A stretch of 64,000 nucleotides of DNA from NCBI GenBank assembly GCA_024372625.1, contig CP099606.1, forward strand, positions 95,106 to 159,105, given 5' to 3'. Source of the stretch: Comamonadaceae bacterium OTU4NAUVB1 (lineage in GTDB: Bacteria; Pseudomonadota; Gammaproteobacteria; Burkholderiales; Burkholderiaceae_C). The notes beneath the pieces were generated by a model. That model had not been told where the DNA came from. It made no database searches and saw only the letters and a list, made by a program, of their open reading frames with translations. Position numbers and translations under genes: made by a program. Below, piece by piece: positions 35,237 to 44,245 of this stretch (position 1 is its first letter; every line of letters begins with the position of its first letter).

Positions 35237-36967
35237 ATGCGAAAAAATCTGTCCGATCTCGTGTGTAATCGCGCGCAGTTTCCCATCGACCGGACTTCCC
35301 TCTTCATGCAGTCTTCCTCCGAAAAGCCGCCCATCAAGCGATCCAGGGCGCCCAATGTCTCCGTCGCCGACTCCGGCGCACAGGCGATCCCCGGACACCG
35401 CGACGACATCTTCTTCGCCGCGATCGAGACGACCCGGATGCCGATGATCGTCACGGACCCCCATCAGCCAGACAACCCGATCGTCTTCGCCAATCGCGCG
35501 TTCCTCTCGACCACCGGCTACGCGATGGAAGAGGTGATGGGCCGCAACTGCCGCTTCCTGCAGGGACCGGACACGGATCCCTCCACCGTGGCCGAGGTCC
35601 GCGCGGCGATCAAGGACCGCCACGAGACCAGCGTCGAACTCCTCAACTACCGCAAGGACGGCACCAGCTTCTGGAACGCGCTCTACATCTCGCCCATCTT
35701 CGACGAGAACAAGGCGCTGGTCTATTTCTTCGCCTCGCAACTCGACGTGAGCCGCCGGCGCGACATGGAGGAGGCGCTGGGCCAGGCGCAGAAGATGGAG
35801 GCGCTGGGCCAGTTGACCGGCGGCATCGCGCACGACTTCAACAACCTGCTGCAGGTGATGTCGGGGCACCTGGACCTGCTGGAATTCCGCCGGAAGGCGG
35901 GTTCGATGACCGACGCCGCGCTGGACCGCGGCCTGAGCAGCATCCGCAGCTCGATCGTGAAGACATCGACCCTCACGCAGCAGATGCTGGCCTTCTCCCG
36001 CAAGCAGCGACTCGAAGGCCGGATGGTCAACCTCAACAGCCTGGTGGACGATCTCACCGACCTGGTCAAGGAAACGCTGGGCGAGCGGATCGAGGTCAAG
36101 ATGCATCTGGCCAAGGACCTGGGCAACTGCCAGCTGGACAGCACGCAACTCGAAGTCGCGCTGCTCAACATCCTGGTCAATGCGCGCGATGCCATGCCCG
36201 ACGGCGGCACGATCACTCTGAAGACGCGCAACGTCGAAGTCGACGCCCAGGATGCGCAGTCGTTCGCGGGACTCGCACCCGGGCAGTACGTGGCCCTGGT
36301 CGTGGCCGACACCGGCGAAGGCATTTCCCCGGACATCATCAAGCGCGTCATGGACCCTTTCTTCACGACCAAGGACGAAGGCAAGGGCACGGGCCTGGGC
36401 CTGTCGATGGTCTACGGCTTCGCCAAGCAATCCGGCGGCATGGCCGACATCTATTCGGAATTGGGCATCGGCACGACCGTGCGGATGTACTTCCCGCGCT
36501 CGGGCCGCGTGATGCAGGCGCCCCAGCACGCCGTCCAGCGCCCCGCCGAACAGGGCGGCACCGAGACGGTCCTGGTGGTGGACGACCGCCCGGAAGTGGC
36601 GAACACGTCGCGGGACATGCTCGAGAGCCTGGGCTACACCGTCCATGTGGCCTGCAGCGGGCAGGAAGCCCTGGACATGCAGCGCGCGAACCGGGATCGC
36701 TGGACGCCCGACCTGCTGTTCTCCGACCTCATCATGCCGGGCGGCATGAACGGCTTCGGCCTGGCGCGCGAGTTGCGAAAGCGCTTGCCGGATGTCCGCG
36801 TTCTGCTGACCACCGGCTATGCCGGCGCATCGGACGGCATCAACAGGGACGAGAACTCGGAGTTCGAAATACTCAAGAAGCCCTACCGGTTCACCGACCT
36901 GGCGAGGCGTGTGCGGTGGGTGCTGGACAAGCAGCAACTGGCATTGCAGACGGACGAAGAAAAATAA
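35237..36967 (+). CDS. LOV-domain blue-light sensor hybrid histidine kinase
   Basis: A 576-residue protein (552 if the ATG at 35306 is used; neither start has a good ribosome site). The LOV core runs about 57-170: FFAAIETTRMPMIVTDPH, then GRNCRFLQG with C105, the cysteine that bonds flavin C4a on illumination, and LLNYRKDGTSFWNAL. Then come the HisKA box with H199 in [14 protein letters not shown], the ATPase domain ([41 protein letters not shown]) and a C-terminal receiver with D497 in FSDLIMPGG and K in ILKKPYR. This is the architecture of soluble LOV-HK photoreceptors in Pseudomonas syringae and Xanthomonas. A small gene follows it directly. Confidence 0.93.
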   Translation: MRKNLSDLVCNRAQFPIDRTSLFMQSSSEKPPIKRSRAPNVSVADSGAQAIPGHRDDIFFAAIETTRMPMIVTDPHQPDNPIVFANRAFLSTTGYAMEEVMGRNCRFLQGPDTDPSTVAEVRAAIKDRHETSVELLNYRKDGTSFWNALYISPIFDENKALVYFFASQLDVSRRRDMEEALGQAQKMEALGQLTGGIAHDFNNLLQVMSGHLDLLEFRRKAGSMTDAALDRGLSSIRSSIVKTSTLTQQMLAFSRKQRLEGRMVNLNSLVDDLTDLVKETLGERIEVKMHLAKDLGNCQLDSTQLEVALLNILVNARDAMPDGGTITLKTRNVEVDAQDAQSFAGLAPGQYVALVVADTGEGISPDIIKRVMDPFFTTKDEGKGTGLGLSMVYGFAKQSGGMADIYSELGIGTTVRMYFPRSGRVMQAPQHAVQRPAEQGGTETVLVVDDRPEVANTSRDMLESLGYTVHVACSGQEALDMQRANRDRWTPDLLFSDLIMPGGMNGFGLARELRKRLPDVRVLLTTGYAGASDGINRDENSEFEILKKPYRFTDLARRVRWVLDKQQLALQTDEEK

Positions 36968-37013
36968 GACAGCGCTGCGGGACGGATCGCAGCGACGGGA
37001 CTCAGCTTCTATT

Positions 37014-37268
37014 TTGACAATTCAGGACATTCAGCATTCCTACCATGAAGGCTGGGATTGCATCTGTTCGGTCGAGCCGCTTCCATCGGGACGTTTCAGA
37101 CCGGTCGTGCAGTGCCGGTCCCTCCTGGACGGAAAGACGGCGGACGTGCCGGCTGCCTCGCAAAGCCATGAGCGACACGCCCAGGCCCTGGCGCATGCCC
37201 GGCAACTGGCGGTGACCTGGGCGCGCGATCACAAGCACCCGACCGGTGACGACCGCAACGACGGATGA
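37014..37268 (+). CDS. small hypothetical protein downstream of the LOV kinase
   Basis: An 84-residue frame with a possible TTG start at 37014: TIQDIQHSYHEGWDCICSVE, PLPSGRFRPVVQCRSLLDGK, then AHARQLAVTWARDH. The pattern of a short strand, a G-R-F turn and a C-terminal helix ending in W-A-R-D resembles small Burkholderiales proteins found near sensor genes. It starts 46 bp after the LOV kinase stop on the same strand. There is no ATG in this frame before the conserved-looking part and no strong ribosome site, so the start and even the gene are uncertain. Confidence 0.4.
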   Translation: MTIQDIQHSYHEGWDCICSVEPLPSGRFRPVVQCRSLLDGKTADVPAASQSHERHAQALAHARQLAVTWARDHKHPTGDDRNDG

Positions 37269-37385
37269 CCGTCCTTTCCCGGCGGCGCCGTCGTGCCCCC
37301 ACGCAGGACCGGCTCGGCGCCGCGATCGTCCCGCCGCACGCGCCGTCGAGGGGCCCCGTGCGAAGGCGCTTCGTCGAACGCGGTG

Positions 37386-38429
37386 TCAGCGCTTCGTGCT
37401 GCGGTCGATCCAGCCGGCCAGCCATGCTCCGATCCGCAGGCTGTGGCGATCCTGCATCAGCATGTGCGATGCGCCGGGCATGCCGACATCGGCCAGCATC
37501 ACCATCTCGGCCTTGCCACCCGCCTTGTTCGCGGCATCGACGAAGTCCCGGCACAGCTTGAGCCGCGGGGCCCAGCGCGGCGATTCCGTGACGAAGTCGC
37601 CCCACAGCACCAGGATCGGCAGGTTCGTGTAGGGGCGCAGGTCCGCGCTCGCAGCCGGGCACGCACCGGGCTCGATGGCCACGATGCCGGCGATGCCGCG
37701 CCGGTCCAGCGCCGCGGTCTGGAACGGATAGATGCCGCTCTGGGAATGACTGACCAGCACGGCGCCATCGAGCCTGCGCGCGAGTTCGGACAGGGCCGGC
37801 ACGGTCGGATTCGGGGTCGGCAGGGCATTGAGCCAGTCGGGCACCATCTGCTTCCAGAACTCGGCCTGCGCTTCCAATGGAAACTGCATGCCCGGGAAGA
37901 CCTTCGGGTACTCCGGGCCGAAGCGGAAGATCGTCCAGGCGCCTTCCTGCGCGGCGCCGAAGACCTGCGGCAGGGCCTCCGGCGCCGCCCGGCCGCCCTT
38001 GACCTGGACGATGGCCGAAGGATCGCTGGCGGAGCGGCCTCGCGACACCTGGTCCACCACGTAGGTCGGAAAACCCCGGCGCACGAACAACTCGTCCCAG
38101 CCCATGCGGCCGTCGGGCGTCGATTCCCAGGTCTTGCCGGTTAGGCAGCAGCCATGGATGAACACCACGGGCGGCTTTGACGCGGCCGGCGGCACCTGGT
38201 AGCGCACGTACATCTGATCGACCGTGATGGTGCCCGATGGCGCATAGGCCGGCAGCAGCGACAGGTGGTCGGACTTGACGTCGCGCCCGCCGACGAAAAA
38301 GCTGCCTTGACGCGCGATCGTCAGCGGTGCGTCGGGGTCGATCGCCTTGTCGGTGGCGCCGGGTGCGGCACAGGCGGTCAGGCCCAGCGTCACGGCGATC
38401 GCCAGCAACAGGTTCAGGGTTCGATTCAT
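37386..38429 (-). CDS. lipoprotein alpha/beta hydrolase (esterase-like)
   Basis: A 347-residue lipoprotein. The ATG at 38429 has GGAG with 7-nt spacing, and the signal peptide ends in LGLTAC, a lipobox with Cys20. Hydrolase marks: VVFIHGCCLTGKTWES (oxyanion hole), nucleophile elbow VSHSQSGIYPF with the serine, the acid region PILVLWGDFV, and a C-terminal GASHMLMQDRHS with the catalytic His. It is probably exported to the periplasm or outer membrane and acts on an ester. It is divergent from the frameshifted Bug gene at 38734, separated by about 300 bp. Confidence 0.85.
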   Translation of the reverse strand: MNRTLNLLLAIAVTLGLTACAAPGATDKAIDPDAPLTIARQGSFFVGGRDVKSDHLSLLPAYAPSGTITVDQMYVRYQVPPAASKPPVVFIHGCCLTGKTWESTPDGRMGWDELFVRRGFPTYVVDQVSRGRSASDPSAIVQVKGGRAAPEALPQVFGAAQEGAWTIFRFGPEYPKVFPGMQFPLEAQAEFWKQMVPDWLNALPTPNPTVPALSELARRLDGAVLVSHSQSGIYPFQTAALDRRGIAGIVAIEPGACPAASADLRPYTNLPILVLWGDFVTESPRWAPRLKLCRDFVDAANKAGGKAEMVMLADVGMPGASHMLMQDRHSLRIGAWLAGWIDRSTKR

Positions 38430-38733
38430 GTCGAGTCTCCAGGTTGTTTCGAGCGGCAGGTGGAAGCCGGAGGCCGATTCTCGGCGCGAACGTCGCGGGC
38501 ACACGATGCCTGCGTTGTGCACCCCGGTCGTCGCGCACGAGGTCACCGGCGCCCTCGCCCGTGCCCGTGCCCGGGAAGGCGGCCACCGTCGGTGTTTACC
38601 CTTTCCGATAACGGAAGGTGATGGCGATCCGAGTCGAAATCATCGGTCGCGCCCCGCGCCGCGCCGACACTGCGACGCCGCGAGCCCCTGGCCACCCCAG
38701 GCAATCCGGCCCGATTCCCCAGATGGAGTTTCC

Positions 38734-39713
38734 ATGTCTGCATTCCAGCGCTCCCGACGTCATGCGCTGCTGGTGGCCGCCGGCTCGCTCGCCCTGCGCC
38801 GTGCATGGGCCCAGTCGGCCTATCCCGAACGCCCCGTCAGACTCGTCGTGGGCTACCCGGCCGGCGGCGCCGTCGACATCGTCGCGCGCACCCTCGGCCA
38901 GAGCCTGTCGGCCAGCATGGGGCAGCCCTTCATCGTCGAGAACAAGCCCGGCGCGGGAACCAACATCGCGGTGAGGTCGGTGATCGACGCCGCACCCGAC
39001 GGCCACACCCTGATGCTCGCGGCCAATGCGCTGGCGGCCAACATGGCCCTCTACAAGCCGGCGCCCTTCGACGCGGAGCACGACCTGGCGCTGATCGCCC
39101 AGGTCGGCCGCGTGCCGGTGGTGATCGCGGCGAACACGTCCGCGCCCTACGACACCGTCGCGCAACTGGTGGCGGCTGCCAGGGCGAAGCCCGCTTCGGT
39201 GGCCTATGCGACGCCGGGCAACGGCGCGACACCGCACATGGCGATGGCGCTCTTCGCCAGGACCGCCGGCATCGACCTCCAGCACGTGCCCTACCGGGGC
39301 GGGTCGCAGGCCATCACCGACACCATCGGCGGCCAGGTGCCGCTGGTCGCGGTCAACGCCCTCGAAGCGCTACCGCACGTGAGGAGCGGCAAGCTCAAGG
39401 TCATCGCGACGCTGAGCGCGAACCGCACGCGCATCTTTCCGGACGCGCCGACGATCGCCGAGTCGGGCCATCCCGGCTTCGAGGCGTCGGTCTGGTACGG
39501 GCTGGTGGCTCCGGCCGCGACGCCCGCGCCCATCGTCGGGCGGCTGTACGCCGAGGTCCAGAAGGCGCTGCGACACCGGAAGTGCGGGAACGCCTCACCG
39601 CGGTGGGCGGCGACGTGACGCCCGCCGGCAGCACGCACTTCGCGGCGCTGGTGCGATCGGAGCGGCAGCGCTACGACAAGCTTGTCAAGGACACCGGGAT
39701 CAAGCCCGACTGA
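38734..39713 (+). pseudogene. Bug/TctC-family binding protein interrupted by a frameshift
   Basis: The gene starts at the ATG at 38734 (GGAG before it), with a signal peptide (RRHALLVAAGSLALRRAWAQ) and normal Bug motifs: [64 protein letters not shown]. At about 39570 the reading frame breaks: the main frame ends in RHRKCGNASPRWAAT at 39618, while the next frame continues with TPEVRERLTAVGGDVTPAG to KDTGIKPD at 39713, the expected C-terminus. One missing base explains it (KAL followed by GCG reduced to CG). The break is either a real recent mutation or an assembly error. Confidence 0.85.
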
Positions 39714-39820
39714 CGGCGGCGCGTGCGGTCACGCAATCACGCGGGACGCGCCGCGCCGCGCCGGATCGGGCGCGGACGCCGGACCGGCTTCCACCCCTGC
39801 CGCCCTCCGGGCCGGAGCGG

Positions 39821-40480
39821 TCACCAGCGTGCGCCGAACGTGGCCTCGAGTTCGGCCACCTGCGCCGGATCGAGGGGCGCCGGACGACGCTCGGACATCA
39901 GCCAGAGCCGCGCCGTCTCCTCGAGCTCCTCGAGTGCGTGGCTGGCGCCCGTCACGGTCGCCGCCCAGACCACCGGGCCCAGCCGTTCGAGCAGGACGCC
40001 ACGGACTTCGAGCGCCAGCGCCGCGACCTGACGGGCGACCTCCGGCGCGCCGGGACGCGCATAGCCGATCAGCGGAACCCGTCCGATCTTCATGACCTGG
40101 TAGGGCGTGATCGGCGGCAGCACGGCCGCGGGCGAGTGCACGCCCGCCAGGGTCAGCGCCACCAGGTGGGTCGAGTGCGTGTGGAGGACGCAATGCGCTG
40201 CGGGATTGCGTTCGTAGATGCCGCGATGCAGCGCCAGCGTCTTCGATGGCCGGTCCCCCGACACCCACTCGCCGGCGTGGTCGACCTTGGCCACGCGCGC
40301 CGGGTCGAGCCGGCCGAGACAGGCGTCGGTCGGCGTGATGAGCCAGCCGTCGGCCAGCCGCGCGCTGATGTTGCCGGCCGTGCCCGTGGTGTAGCCCCGC
40401 GCATGCAGGCTGGCGCCGACCTCGACGATCTCCTCGCGCAGGCGCGACTCGCCGCCGGCGCTCGCGGCCGGGGCCTTCAC
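39821..40480 (-). CDS. otnC: 3-oxo-tetronate 4-phosphate decarboxylase-like class II aldolase
   Basis: A 219-residue class II aldolase starting at a GTG (40480) that overlaps the upstream kinase stop by 4 bp, a coupled GTGA junction. The metal site is VLHTHSTHLVALTLAG with a third His region later; LITPTDACLGRLDP and ISARLADG are the substrate loop of the OtnC group. In the C4 sugar-acid pathway it would decarboxylate 3-oxo-tetronate 4-phosphate to dihydroxyacetone phosphate. The kinase directly before it supports this reading. It is the last gene of the minus-strand arm of the module. Confidence 0.85.
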   Translation of the reverse strand: MKAPAASAGGESRLREEIVEVGASLHARGYTTGTAGNISARLADGWLITPTDACLGRLDPARVAKVDHAGEWVSGDRPSKTLALHRGIYERNPAAHCVLHTHSTHLVALTLAGVHSPAAVLPPITPYQVMKIGRVPLIGYARPGAPEVARQVAALALEVRGVLLERLGPVVWAATVTGASHALEELEETARLWLMSERRPAPLDPAQVAELEATFGARW

Positions 40481-41763
40481 GCGCCGCCCCCGTCGAGCTG
40501 GCGCAAGGCCTTCTCGAAGAAGTCCTCGGTCCCGAAGTTGCCGGACTTCAGCACGACCGCCAGCGGCTGCGCCTCGCCCAGGGATTGCGTCTCCGGCACC
40601 CCGGGGTCGATCTGCCGGCCGATGCGCAGGGCCTGGAGTCCGAGCGCCTGGATCACGGCGCCGGAAGTCTCGCCGCCGGCGACCACGAAGCGGCGGGTGC
40701 CGCGCGCGCGCAGGCGTGCCGCGATCTCGCCCAGCGCCGCTTCGATCAGCGCACCGGCACGCGCGACGCCCAGCGCCGCCTGCACACGGCGCACCTCGTC
40801 GGGGGACGTGGTGGCGTAGACCAGCGTCGTCGCGTCCGTGGCGATGGCGTCCAGCGCGGCATCGACCACGGGCTCGCCGCGCGCCAGGGCCAGCGGGTCG
40901 ACACGGAATGCCGGCCGGCCGGCGCGCAGCCAGGCCGCCACCTGGGCGTTGGTGGCGGTCGAGGCGCTGCCCGAGAGCACGACCGCGGGGCCGGCCACCA
41001 CGGGCAGGCACCCGGCATCGGTCTCGCGCAGCGCACCCTGGCGACGGAAGTTCGCCGGCAGGCCCTGCGCCAGGCCGGAACCACCCGTCACCAGGGGCGC
41101 GCCGGCGCATGCTTCGCCGAGGGCGATCAGGTCGAGGTCGGAGACGGCATCGGCGATCGCCAGGCGCACGCCCTCGCCGCGCAGCGCCGCGACGCGCGCG
41201 CGGATGCGCTCCACGCCCGCCGCCACGTCGGGCTGGGCGATCAGGCCGACGCGCCCGACGCTCTGCGCCTGCAGCACGCGCACCAGGTTCGCATCGTGCA
41301 TCGGCGTGAGCGGATGGTTTTCCATGCCCGATTCGTTGAGCAGCCTGTGTCCCACGAAGAGGTGCCCCAGGTACACCGTGCGCCCGGCGCCGGGAAAGGC
41401 CGGACAGGCGATGGCGAAATCGGCGCCCAGCGCGTCGAGCAGCGCCTCCGCCACCGGGCCGATGTTGCCTTCGGCGGTGGCATCGAAGGTCGAGCAGTAC
41501 TTGAAGAAGAACTGCGTGCAGCCCCGGCCCTGGAGCCATCGCAACGCCGCCAGGCTCTCGGCCACCGCCTGTTCGCGCGGCGCGGTGCGCGACTTCAGCG
41601 CGACGACGACGGCGTCGGCGTCCAGGACGGCCGCCAGCGCGTCCGAAGGCACGCCGATGGTCTGGACCGTGCGCATTCCGCCGCGCACGAGGATGTTGGC
41701 GAGGTCGGTGGCACCGGTGAAGTCGTCGGCGATGCACCCCAGCAGGGGTTTGGGCGTTTCCAT
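40477..41763 (-). CDS. otnK: four-carbon acid sugar kinase (DUF1537), 3-oxo-tetronate kinase-like
   Basis: The frame is open to 41916, but the family begins at MET PKPLLGCIADDFTGATDLA, so the ATG at 41763 is used (428 residues). The N-terminal substrate domain carries ADDFTGATDLANIL and FFKYCSTFDATAEGNIGPV; the C-terminal nucleotide domain has VLSGSASTATNAQ, VAGGETSGAVIQAL and KSGNFGTEDFFEKAL. OtnK phosphorylates 3-oxo-tetronates. It is coupled to otnC downstream and divergent from a COG4091 dehydrogenase gene. The operator-like repeats lie just upstream. Confidence 0.9.
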   Translation of the reverse strand: METPKPLLGCIADDFTGATDLANILVRGGMRTVQTIGVPSDALAAVLDADAVVVALKSRTAPREQAVAESLAALRWLQGRGCTQFFFKYCSTFDATAEGNIGPVAEALLDALGADFAIACPAFPGAGRTVYLGHLFVGHRLLNESGMENHPLTPMHDANLVRVLQAQSVGRVGLIAQPDVAAGVERIRARVAALRGEGVRLAIADAVSDLDLIALGEACAGAPLVTGGSGLAQGLPANFRRQGALRETDAGCLPVVAGPAVVLSGSASTATNAQVAAWLRAGRPAFRVDPLALARGEPVVDAALDAIATDATTLVYATTSPDEVRRVQAALGVARAGALIEAALGEIAARLRARGTRRFVVAGGETSGAVIQALGLQALRIGRQIDPGVPETQSLGEAQPLAVVLKSGNFGTEDFFEKALRQLDGGGA

Positions 41764-41802
41764 GGATCTGGGTCTTTCAGTGGGTCGGAATGCAGGTCGT
41801 GC

Positions 41803-41880
41803 TGTGAACAAATGGTAATGGATGGCCCAGGAATTCACACAAGAAAACCTATTTTTGTGATTCTCTGTGATTTTCTGTGA
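41803..41880. promoter_or_regulatory. 10-bp-periodic TGTGA repeats in the otnK divergent promoter
   Basis: TGTGA occurs at 41856-41860, 41866-41870 and 41876-41880, exactly 10 bp apart, within TGTGATTCTC, TGTGATTTTC and TGTGAATAAT. An inverted copy TCACA lies at 41835-41839, and a further TGTGA at 41803-41807. All lie between the divergent otnK and dehydrogenase starts, where the DeoR regulator encoded two genes away would bind. Half-sites on one helix face, with inverted copies, are typical of DeoR-family operators. Confidence 0.75.
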
Positions 41881-41930
41881 ATAATGGGCGCCGTTCCCGC
41901 ATTCGACCCGTCCCAAGGAAAGCCACCGCC

Positions 41931-43319
41931 ATGAACTTCGAGCTGCTCTTCGCCGATCAACCGCAGCGCGAGGTGCGCTTCACCCTGACCGGGGCCAAGG
42001 GCGGCTTCGCGCGCACCCTGCTGGCGCAGGTGCGGGTGATGCCGCGCCTGGTGCCGGTGGCCCTGTGCGACCTCGACCTGCCGGGACTGCGCGCCATGTG
42101 CGAGGCGCTGGGCTTTCCGGCCGAACGGCTCGTGACGTGCCACGATGCCGCGCAACTCGCCGCCGCGCCGCCTGACGCCATCCGACTGGTGGCCGATGCG
42201 GCCCTGCTGCGCGAGGTGCCGCACGACATCCTGGTGGAGGCCACCGGCAACCCGAAGGTCGGCCACCGCGTGGCGCGCGAGGCGATCGATGCCGGCCGCC
42301 ACGTGGCCATGGTGAGCAAGGAGGTCGACACGGTCGCCGGCGTCGCGCTCGCCCGCCGCGCGGCCGCGAAGGGCGTGGTCTACACCACCGCCGATGGCGA
42401 CCAGCCGGCCAACCTGATCGGCTGGGTGAGCTGGGCGCGCACGCTGGGACTGGAGATCGTCGCGGCCGGCAAGTCGGGTGAGTACGACCTCGTCTACGAC
42501 CCGGCCACCGGCACGCTGAGCCAGCTCGACGAGACCCGCTCCACGCCGTCGATGTCGCGGCTGCTGACGCTGGGCGAGGACATCCCCGCCACGCTGGCGG
42601 CCCGCCGGGCCGCGCTCGAAGGCCTGAAGACCGGCGCCACGGCCGACTACTGCGAGATGGCCGTGGTGGCGTCGAGCACCGGCCTGGTCGCCGATGTCGA
42701 GGCCATGCACTACCCCATCGCGCGCATCGCGGAACTCGCCGACATCTACGCGCTGCGCGCGCATGGCGGCATCGTCGGGCGGCCCGGCGTGATCGACGTC
42801 TTCAACGTGCTGCGCCTGCCGGGCGAGGCCAGCTTCGCGGGCGGCGTGTTCGTCGTCGTGCGCACCGGCGACGCACCGACGTGGCAGCTGCTGGCGCAGA
42901 AAGGACACACCGTGAGCCGCGACGGTCGCTACGCCTGCATGTACCTGCCCTACCACTTCATGGGGGTCGAGACGCCCATCAGCCTGCTCAACGCCGTGCT
43001 GCACGGTCGCGCCTCCGGCAGCGACCGGCCCGCGCAGCATGCGATCTTGGCCGGCCGCGCCATCGAGGCCATCCCCGCCGGGACCGTGCTGCGCATGGGC
43101 GGCCACCACCACGACGTGACCGGCGTGAAGCCGGTGCTGCTCGCGCGCGCGGCGGCGCCCACCGACGTCGCGCCGCTCTATCTGGCGGCGCATGCCACGA
43201 CCGCGCGCGAGATCGCCGCCGGCGCGCTGATCGGGCTCGACGACATCGAGGGCGACGACCCGGCGCTGCGCGCTGCGTGGCTCGAGGGCCTGCAGGACGA
43301 CGCCACGCGCCATGGATGA
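41931..43319 (+). CDS. COG4091-type NAD(P)-dependent oxidoreductase (homoserine-dehydrogenase-like, SAF C-terminus)
   Basis: A 462-residue enzyme starting 12 bp after AAGGAA. The first half is a Rossmann domain with PHDILVEATGNPKVGHRVAREAID and VAMVSKEVD, the pattern shared with homoserine dehydrogenase; the middle has AAGKSGEYDLVYDP and a YHFMGVETP segment; the last 90 residues (ILAGRAIEAIPAGTVLRMGG and later) form an SAF-like domain. COG4091 proteins lack a firm biochemical role. Placed divergently from otnK-otnC and directly before the DeoR regulator, it is the obvious candidate for the oxidation step that makes the 3-oxo acid. LtnD and DenD, the usual dehydrogenases, are absent. Confidence 0.78.
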   Translation: MNFELLFADQPQREVRFTLTGAKGGFARTLLAQVRVMPRLVPVALCDLDLPGLRAMCEALGFPAERLVTCHDAAQLAAAPPDAIRLVADAALLREVPHDILVEATGNPKVGHRVAREAIDAGRHVAMVSKEVDTVAGVALARRAAAKGVVYTTADGDQPANLIGWVSWARTLGLEIVAAGKSGEYDLVYDPATGTLSQLDETRSTPSMSRLLTLGEDIPATLAARRAALEGLKTGATADYCEMAVVASSTGLVADVEAMHYPIARIAELADIYALRAHGGIVGRPGVIDVFNVLRLPGEASFAGGVFVVVRTGDAPTWQLLAQKGHTVSRDGRYACMYLPYHFMGVETPISLLNAVLHGRASGSDRPAQHAILAGRAIEAIPAGTVLRMGGHHHDVTGVKPVLLARAAAPTDVAPLYLAAHATTAREIAAGALIGLDDIEGDDPALRAAWLEGLQDDATRHG

Positions 43320-44154
43320 GGTCGTGGTCCCCGAAGGCCCGGCCGGCCGGGGCGCCACGCTCATTCCCGAGCAGCGGCGCGAGATGATCGTGCGGCAGCT
43401 GCGTCACCACCAGGTGCTGAGCGTGCACCAGCTCACCGAGCTGCTCGGCTGCTCCCACATGACCGTGCGGCGCGACGTCGCCGCGCTGGAGGAGAGCGGG
43501 CGCGTCTACGCGATCTCCGGCGGCGTGCGCATCGCCAGCCACATGGTCAGCGAGCCCAGTCATCAGGCCAAGTCGGTGACCGAGCAGCCGCAGAAGCACG
43601 CCATCGCGGCACGCGTCGCGACCCTGCTCAAACCCGGCATGACGGTCTACCTCGACGCCGGCACGACCACCGCCTGCCTGATCCCGTCCATCGCCGCGCT
43701 GGCGGACATGACGGTGCTGACCAACGACTTCCACGCCGCCCTGGCGCTGTCGGACCATCCGGGCGTGACCGTCGTGCACACCGGCGGCGTGCTCGACCAT
43801 CGCAACGGATCGGGCATCGGCCCGCTGGCGGCGGCCACGCTGCGGCGGCTGGTGGCGGACATCGCGTTCCTCTCGGCGAGTTCCTGGGACCTGGAGCGCG
43901 GGGTCACCACCCCCTCGGCGCCCAAGGTGGAGGTCAAGCGCGCGGCGATGGAGATCGCCTCGCAGCGCGTGCTGCTCGCCACCGGCGCCAAGTACGGCAC
44001 GTACGGCACCTACCGGATCGCGGCGCTGGGCGAGTTCGACCTCGTCGTCACCGACGACGGGCTGTCCGAAGCCGCCGTGCTGCGCATGCGCGAGTCCGGC
44101 GTCGAGGTCGCCATCGCCCCGACCGCGACGCCGCCGCCGGGCGTCCCCGGCTGA
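43312..44154 (+). CDS. DeoR/GlpR-family transcriptional regulator
   Basis: A 280-residue regulator whose ATG overlaps the dehydrogenase stop by 8 bp. The HTH is IPEQRREMIVRQLRHHQVLSV, then LTELLGCSHMTVRRDVAALEESG. The DeoRC effector domain has LDAGTTTACLIPSI, LTNDFHAALALSDHP, HTGGVLDHRNGSGIGPLAA, and KYGTYGTYRIAAL near the end; it usually binds a phosphorylated sugar intermediate. It most likely represses both arms of the C4 sugar-acid module through the TGTGA repeats between otnK and the dehydrogenase gene. Confidence 0.9.
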   Translation: MDEVVVPEGPAGRGATLIPEQRREMIVRQLRHHQVLSVHQLTELLGCSHMTVRRDVAALEESGRVYAISGGVRIASHMVSEPSHQAKSVTEQPQKHAIAARVATLLKPGMTVYLDAGTTTACLIPSIAALADMTVLTNDFHAALALSDHPGVTVVHTGGVLDHRNGSGIGPLAAATLRRLVADIAFLSASSWDLERGVTTPSAPKVEVKRAAMEIASQRVLLATGAKYGTYGTYRIAALGEFDLVVTDDGLSEAAVLRMRESGVEVAIAPTATPPPGVPG

Positions 44155-44245
44155 ACGCCGCCGTCGCGCCCCACCCCATCCCGCCCGGACCCGCACCCCG
44201 TCGAGCCGAACCTTCCCAGCATCCAGCCCCCCGTCGGAGACCCCC

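Noticed and set aside
35066..36937. 623-residue minus-strand frame opposite the LOV kinase
   Set aside because: It mirrors the kinase gene, has no ribosome site and no recognisable domain.
36974..36993. Hairpin after the LOV kinase gene (GCTGCG and CGCAGC)
   Set aside because: Short 6-bp stem without a T-tract, and a same-strand small frame follows; not enough for a terminator.
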